Source of the DNA: Oscillatoriales cyanobacterium
GTDB lineage: Bacteria; Cyanobacteriota; Cyanobacteriia; Cyanobacteriales; Microcoleaceae
Assembly: GCA_004292745.1 (NCBI GenBank)
Contig: RDXH01000018.1
Location: 1 to 47,808, forward strand
Direction of reading: 5' to 3'
Length of the DNA stretch: 47,808 nt
The notes under the pieces: model-generated
Databases searched by the model: none
What the model saw: the letters and a program-made list of their open reading frames with translations, nothing else
What the model was told of the DNA's origin: nothing
Translations under genes and position numbers: made by a program
Shown here: in pieces, positions 43,644 through 47,808 of the stretch
Layout of the letters: each line of letters opens with the position of its first letter
How positions within the stretch are numbered: position 1 is the stretch's first letter

Positions 43644-44930
43644 ATGAGTAGCAGCCCCAAATATTCCCAAGCTCAGTTAGAAAGAGAAAGACGAGAAAGA
43701 TTAGAACAAGAACGTGAGCGCAAAGCCGCAGAAGAAGCACGAATTCGAGCCGCCGCCGCCGAACGAGAACGCCTTCAACGTTTAGAAACTCTCAGAAATC
43801 AGTCGATCGCCCAAACTCAAGCCACGATCGCCAAAATACAACAAAAATCACCAGAAATCTACCCACAGGATAGCTCAGAACTCGCAAAACGCGGTCAAAA
43901 TCTCCTAAATAGCCTCCGGGGAGTTACAACCGAATATCAACTGCAAAACACTATCCAAGAATTGCCCAAAATCGAACAAGAACTCGATCGCGCAATTAGT
44001 CGCAAACGCCGGGATGACGAAGAGAAAAAACGCAAAGCCGAACTAGAAAAACAGCAATTTGAGCTCGAAGAACTAGAACGGGAAATAGCCCAAATCCCCC
44101 AAACAGACGCGATTAAATTCGATCGCGCCGGCCGCACAGCAGCCCAAACAGCGCTGAAAGCTCTCAGAAGCGCGATCGCCTCCGGGAACCCCCAAACCGC
44201 GCGATCGCCCTTAAACACTGCCACAGCAGCAGTAGAACAGCATATCGCATCCGTAGCCCGCAACCGAGCCCAATGGCAACAACAGAAAGCAGCAGCCGAA
44301 CAAGCCCTTGGCGAACTGGAAGCCCTGATTATTGGTTTAAAAGCCGACCCCGTAGCCAAGCGGTGGCAAATACATTTAATCGATGAATTAGCCACCCAAT
44401 TGCAAACAGGAATTGCAGCCATAGAAGCAGAACAATTTGACAAACCCGCCCTGATTCTAGCAGCAGCAAAAACCCAAGAACAAGAAATCATCGCAACAGC
44501 AAATGCAGCCCAAATCCAAGCCGACCAGCGAGATTACATAGCCAAAAGTATCGCTGAAACCTTAGCAGAAATGGGCTTTTTTGTCAACGAACCTCAACTA
44601 GAATATCCCGACCATCCCAAGACATCGTTAATACTTAAAGCTGCTACTAATTCAGGTAAAGGAATTAGTATCAGCGTACCAGTAGAAGGCGAAGTTTTGT
44701 ACGACGTCGATGGCTATTCCAAAACCACCGAAGCGGCCGTTGGAGGAGGAACAGCCGCTGTTTGTGACGAAGCAGAAAAGGTATTGACAGAAATGCACGA
44801 TCGCCTCGGAGCAGAATTCGGCATCAACATGAGCGAAGTCACCTGGGAAGGAAAAGACCCCGATCGGGAACTAATAGAAGCCGACGAACTACCCAACAAC
44901 GACCAACAACAGAACCGCACCGGAAACTAA
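43644..44930 (+). CDS. Long coiled-coil protein with C-terminal globular domain, unknown function
   Basis: A 428-residue protein not recognised as a named family. Residues about 8-55 and 110-155 are extremely charged helices (ERERRERLEQERERKAAEEA, EEKKRKAELEKQQFELEELE), with further Ala/Gln helical repeats to about 300. From about residue 305 a globular part begins (QRDYIAKSIAETLAEMGFFV, TSLILKAATNSGKGISISVP, GEVLYDVDGYSKTTEAAVGG), ending in an acidic tail. The ATG follows ATAAGGAGAAAAAACTG. It sits between a radical SAM gene and an AAA+ gene on one strand; a scaffold or adaptor for the ATPase is a reasonable guess, not shown. Confidence 0.85.
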   Translation: MSSSPKYSQAQLERERRERLEQERERKAAEEARIRAAAAERERLQRLETLRNQSIAQTQATIAKIQQKSPEIYPQDSSELAKRGQNLLNSLRGVTTEYQLQNTIQELPKIEQELDRAISRKRRDDEEKKRKAELEKQQFELEELEREIAQIPQTDAIKFDRAGRTAAQTALKALRSAIASGNPQTARSPLNTATAAVEQHIASVARNRAQWQQQKAAAEQALGELEALIIGLKADPVAKRWQIHLIDELATQLQTGIAAIEAEQFDKPALILAAAKTQEQEIIATANAAQIQADQRDYIAKSIAETLAEMGFFVNEPQLEYPDHPKTSLILKAATNSGKGISISVPVEGEVLYDVDGYSKTTEAAVGGGTAAVCDEAEKVLTEMHDRLGAEFGINMSEVTWEGKDPDRELIEADELPNNDQQQNRTGN

Positions 44931-44940
44931 CTCTTGATGA

Positions 44941-45137
44941 CTCGGCGGTTGAAACGCGCCGGGTGGAAACCTAACCCTTTATGACTCGGCGGTTGAAACC
45001 GCGTCTATACAAACAAAGTCGGCCTACGCCGACTGATTTAAGGGGGCCGCGAACCCCGATTTGGTATTAGTCCGCGCAGGCGGACTTCGTTCGTGTAGAC
45101 GCGGTTTCAACCGCCGGGTTTTCAACCGCCGGGTTTC
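44941..45137. repeat. Long palindrome of GGCGGTTGAAACCGCG type with flanking partial copies
   Basis: Arms GGCGGTTGAAACCGCGTCTA (from 44988) and its near-complement ending at 45115 enclose two smaller hairpins (AGTCGG...CCGACT and AGTCCGC...GCGGACT). Fragments CGGCGGTTGAAACGCG (44942) and TTTCAACCGCCGGG (45120-45135) flank it, and an AAAATCTAAAATC tandem precedes the next start codon. This fills the 243-bp gap between coiled-coil and AAA+ genes. Confidence 0.8.
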
Positions 45138-45173
45138 AAAATCTAAAATCCAAAATCTAAAATCTAAAATCAA

Positions 45174-47159
45174 ATGAACATCACATCATCACGCTGGATA
45201 CAAGAATTTGAAAAACAACTATACCGCCGCCAACACATAGTTTTATACGGCAATATAGACGACCAATTTCTCTGGCGCAGCAGCTATCAAGGAATTCACG
45301 AATTCCTCACCAACTACTTCCAAGACCTCAACTTCCAGGTAATAGTCCGCTACGACTCCATAGACGGATTCACCTTTGCTCGACCCGAAATGAGCGATCG
45401 CTTTGAACAAATAACCCGCGCCGCCGCCACCCGCATCAGCCCCCAATTACAGCCCCAGCCCGCCCCCACAGCCCCAGCAGCACCCGCAAACCCAATGGAT
45501 CCACCCCCCCGTGGCAATCCCGGAGCAGTGGGCCCCAGAATGAACACCAGAGTCTCCCTAGAAGACGCCTTCGGGAACCTGCGAGCCCTCGTCTCCCAAA
45601 CTGCAAACCCAGCCGCAGCCGTGGTCGATTTAGCAGATATGATCACCTCAGACGCCAGTCGCTACAGTGGCGAAGAGCGAAACGCCCTAGTATTGCTGAA
45701 AAAAAGCACCCTAGAAGCATCCCTGATCCGGGAAGGCGATTTAGCCGGCTGTCGCAACACCCTAGTCATCCTGGCTAGAGATTTGCAGCGAGTCCCGGAA
45801 TGGGTGTACCACAACAATCCCACCGTCACGCTGCTCCAAGTATCCCGGCCCAACAAGGATGAACGACGGCTGTTTGCTCAACGGTTCCTCACAGGTTTCT
45901 ATGGGGGCGATCGCATAAACAACAAACCCAGCGCCCCAGGAACACCCTCAGAACTCGACAACCTCGCCGAAGAATTTGCCGAACTCACCGACAACTTCCG
46001 CGCCCTAGAACTAGATGCGCTGCGGGCCACATCCTGGCGCGATCGCATCTCAGTCAAACCCAAAGAAATGTGGCGGCTCATCGACTTCTACAAATTCGGG
46101 GTGCGAGATGACCCCTGGGAGCGCATGGGAGCCGAAAAGGTTTTGCAAGCCAAAACCGAGCTTCCACGCACCGTCATCGGGCAACCAAGGGCCGTACAAG
46201 CCGTAACTACCATGCTGACTACCGCCAGAATCGGACTGACGATCGGCGGGAGCAGCGGGCGGAGTGGTAAACCAAAAGGTATTTTCTTTTTTGTTGGGCC
46301 CACGGGAGTCGGAAAAACCGAATTAGCCAAAGCCATGACCAAATTAGTATTTGGGGACGAAAAAGCCTTCGCCCGGTTTGATATGTCAGAATACAAAGAA
46401 GAACACGCGGCGGAAAAATTAGCCGGAGCTCCTCCCGGTTTTGTGGGTTACGAAGAAGGGGGACAATTAACCAACCGAGTCATGGAAAACCCCCACAGTA
46501 TATTGTTGTTTGATGAAATAGAAAAAGCTCACCCCAAAGTATTGGATAAATTCCTGCAAATCCTGGAAGACGGGCGACTCACCGACGGAAAAGGACAGAC
46601 AGCATATTTCAACCAAACAGCAATTATTTTCACCAGCAACATCGGCGCATCGGATATCACTGATCCTCAAACCGGGAATATTGTCCGGCGAGGTATAATG
46701 AACCAAGTAAAAGCCGGAAACGCCAGTGATTTTTCTTGGGAGCAAGTAGAAAACCACTTCCGCGCCGAAGTAGATTGGCATTTCACCAGCCGCATCGGTC
46801 GCGCCGAACTGCTGAACCGTTTAGGAGATAATATAGTAGTATTCGACTTGCTGCGGCCAGATTTCGTAGAAGCAATCGGCGACAAATTTTTAAAACAGTT
46901 GTCCGAATGCGCCCTAGAAAAATATCGACTCACCCTGAAAATCTTGCCATCAACGCTCAATGTTTTGAGGCAAAAAATGGAACGGGGAGACAATTTACTC
47001 TTTGGAGGGAGGCGAATAAAATCACTTTTAGAAACCCTAGTCGAACGGCCATTAAATAGCTGGATATTCGAGAACATTCCAGACACAAACAAATTGGCTG
47101 GACAAACCCTAGAAATTGGCATCAACAACGATGAAACCATCGAGGTAAGAGAAATATAA
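45174..47159 (+). CDS. AAA+ ATPase with degenerate N-terminal module and Clp D2-like C-terminal module
   Basis: A 661-residue protein. The N-terminal half (1-300) has an AAA-like strand order starting HIVLYGNIDDQFLW, with VVDLADMI and NTLVILARDLQRVPEWV resembling Walker B and sensor regions, but no P-loop; a Pro-rich linker (92-118) interrupts it. The C-terminal half is a complete Clp/ClpB D2-type module: Walker A GPTGVGKT (375-382), Walker B ILLFDEIE (Asp447, Glu448), pore loop GFVGYEEGG (422-430), sensor-1 TSN (487-489) and sensor-2 GGRRIKSLLE. It is therefore likely a ring-forming unfoldase or remodeller. Upstream coiled-coil and radical SAM genes on the same strand are probable partners. 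No clear ribosome binding site precedes the ATG at 45174. Confidence 0.87.
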   Translation: MNITSSRWIQEFEKQLYRRQHIVLYGNIDDQFLWRSSYQGIHEFLTNYFQDLNFQVIVRYDSIDGFTFARPEMSDRFEQITRAAATRISPQLQPQPAPTAPAAPANPMDPPPRGNPGAVGPRMNTRVSLEDAFGNLRALVSQTANPAAAVVDLADMITSDASRYSGEERNALVLLKKSTLEASLIREGDLAGCRNTLVILARDLQRVPEWVYHNNPTVTLLQVSRPNKDERRLFAQRFLTGFYGGDRINNKPSAPGTPSELDNLAEEFAELTDNFRALELDALRATSWRDRISVKPKEMWRLIDFYKFGVRDDPWERMGAEKVLQAKTELPRTVIGQPRAVQAVTTMLTTARIGLTIGGSSGRSGKPKGIFFFVGPTGVGKTELAKAMTKLVFGDEKAFARFDMSEYKEEHAAEKLAGAPPGFVGYEEGGQLTNRVMENPHSILLFDEIEKAHPKVLDKFLQILEDGRLTDGKGQTAYFNQTAIIFTSNIGASDITDPQTGNIVRRGIMNQVKAGNASDFSWEQVENHFRAEVDWHFTSRIGRAELLNRLGDNIVVFDLLRPDFVEAIGDKFLKQLSECALEKYRLTLKILPSTLNVLRQKMERGDNLLFGGRRIKSLLETLVERPLNSWIFENIPDTNKLAGQTLEIGINNDETIEVREI

Positions 47160-47160
47160 A

Positions 47161-47320
47161 ACCCCAAAAAACTTCTAACTCCCCCCCTTAGCAAGGGGGG
47201 GCTGGGGGGGGGTTAAAATACTCAGCAACCAACAAAAAACCCCAAAAAACTTCTAACTCCCCCCCTTACCAAGGGGGGGCTGGGGGGGGTTAAAATACTC
47301 AGCAACCAACAAAAAACCCC
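47161..47320. repeat. Tandem duplication of a 77-78-bp C-rich unit
   Basis: The unit begins ACCCCAAAAAACTTCTAACT, contains CCCCCCCTTA(G/C)CAAGGGG and a G-run, and ends ACTCAGCAACCAACAAAAA. Copies start at 47161 and 47239 and a partial third begins at 47316. The few differences (TTAGC versus TTACC and one G) show the copies are recent. The hairpin may end transcription of the AAA+ gene. Confidence 0.88.
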
Positions 47321-47329
47321 TATACAACA

Positions 47330-47731
47330 ATGACAAAACTTTACAACAAAAGCTCAGAAAAATTTAAGCGGCAGAAGCTTCGCAGAGAAATGACAGAAGC
47401 TGAAAAGGAACTATGGAAACGAATCAGAAACAGACAGCTTGAGAATTGTAAATTTCGCAGACAATACAGTGTAGCAGCATTTGCGATAGACTTTTATTCA
47501 CCAGAAATCAAGTTAGCATTGGAAATTGATGGTGACAGCCATTTTGTAGAGGGCGCTGTAGAATATGATGCAGAAAGGCAAGAATTTATTGAGTCGGCAA
47601 GGATTAAATTTTTGCGGTTTACTAATGATGATATTTATTACAATTTGGATGGGGTTTTAGAGGTGATTGTGGAGGGGATTAAATCGTTGAGAACATCGGG
47701 TGTTTTACCCCCCCCAGCCCCCCCTTGCTAA
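47330..47731 (+). CDS. DUF559 endonuclease-like protein
   Basis: A 133-residue protein of the DUF559 family, related to Vsr-like PD-(D/E)xK nucleases. Diagnostic parts are LRREMTEAEKELWKRIRNRQ, FRRQYSVAAFAIDFYSPEIK and LALEIDGDSHFVEG (the D...E-x-D acidic core), then FLRFTNDDIYYNLDGVLEVI. The last residues (VLPPPAPPC) and the stop codon are encoded by the C-rich repeat that runs to the window edge, so the native C-terminus may have been altered. In vivo role unknown. Confidence 0.88.
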   Translation: MTKLYNKSSEKFKRQKLRREMTEAEKELWKRIRNRQLENCKFRRQYSVAAFAIDFYSPEIKLALEIDGDSHFVEGAVEYDAERQEFIESARIKFLRFTNDDIYYNLDGVLEVIVEGIKSLRTSGVLPPPAPPC

Positions 47732-47808
47732 GGGGGGGAGCAAGAGTTACAGTCCTCCCTTGCTAAGGGGGGGAGCAAGAGTTACAGTCCTCCCTTGCTA
47801 AGGGGGGG
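47708..47808. repeat. C/G-rich 35-bp tandem repeat running off the window
   Basis: After a CCCCCCCCAGCCCCCC block, the unit CTTGCTAAGGGGGGGAGCAA then GAGTTACAGTCCTCC repeats; two full copies and part of a third are present before the sequence ends. The array probably continues to the right. It overlaps the 3' end of the DUF559 gene. Confidence 0.85.

Noticed and set aside
45243-47194. Several minus-strand frames opposite the AAA+ gene
   Set aside because: Shadows of the conserved AAA+ coding frame.
47726-47808. Possible CRISPR from the 35-bp repeats at the right edge
   Set aside because: The repeats are directly adjacent without spacers, so it is a tandem duplication of a C-rich repeat.

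Overview
The window looks like chromosome of a filamentous, non-heterocystous cyanobacterium of the Microcoleus / Oscillatoria / Phormidium kind. This is inferred from the many GCGATCGC (HIP1) octamers, the typically cyanobacterial proteins (Gap2-type GAPDH, ClpB2-type chaperone, glucose-6-phosphate isomerase with a C-terminal helical extension, XisH, AMIN-domain hydrolase, AdoCbl-dependent NrdJ) and the very heavy load of small palindromic and tandem repeats between genes. No rRNA, tRNA or CRISPR array was found.

Layout. (1) 1-7.1 kb is a copper/heavy-metal resistance region: the start of an RND permease, its periplasmic adaptor, a two-domain DUF305 (CopM-like) lipoprotein, a CopZ-like HMA chaperone, a Cu(I) P-type ATPase broken by an internal deletion plus frameshift, and a small membrane protein. 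Two identical 20-bp sites, each a direct repeat with 11-bp period, sit upstream of the adaptor and of the DUF305 gene. They look like binding sites of a CopR-type response regulator. (2) 7.1-28.2 kb is mostly housekeeping: gloA, a secreted four-repeat protein, an MBOAT/SGNH acyl-transfer pair, clpB2, argF, dus, pgi, a NarL-type response regulator, a low-molecular-weight phosphotyrosine phosphatase, ybaB/ebfC, murC-murB, nadD, gap2, a GDP-mannose dehydratase-like SDR and an AMIN-serine hydrolase. (3) 28.2-38.8 kb is an accessory region: small secreted and cytosolic proteins, an HTH-TIR-AAA STAND-like ATPase, a 1530-residue NACHT/WD40 STAND protein with a nuclease-like segment, an orphan antitoxin with a decayed PIN toxin, an intact vapBC pair, and xisH with a truncated xisI. 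(4) 38.8-47.8 kb holds nrdJ, which carries an intein but is interrupted by two frameshifts, followed by a radical SAM protein, a coiled-coil protein, a two-part AAA+ (Clp D2-like) ATPase and a DUF559 endonuclease-like protein.

How the genes fit together. The copper genes form a textbook export and sequestration set (RND pump, periplasmic Cu binder, cytosolic chaperone, P-type pump), although the P-type pump appears inactivated. The MBOAT and SGNH genes are 5 bp apart and probably acetylate an exported polysaccharide. The STAND genes, toxin-antitoxin genes and nuclease-like domains between 29 and 38 kb look like a defence or conflict island. The radical SAM / coiled-coil / AAA+ trio at 42.9-47.2 kb is the best candidate for an undescribed multi-component system: the AAA+ protein has a degenerate first ATPase-like half and a complete Clp-like second half, and no class III ribonucleotide reductase is nearby to explain the NrdG-like radical SAM protein.

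Repeats shape several genes. A TA-flanked MITE sits inside a C-rich repeat and lets the empty site be rebuilt. A MITE end supplies the last codons of the phosphatase gene. A C-rich repeat is carried in frame inside the big STAND gene, and another supplies the stop codon of the DUF559 gene. Two conserved genes (copA, nrdJ) carry three short deletions with frameshifts, so assembly accuracy should be checked before calling them dead.
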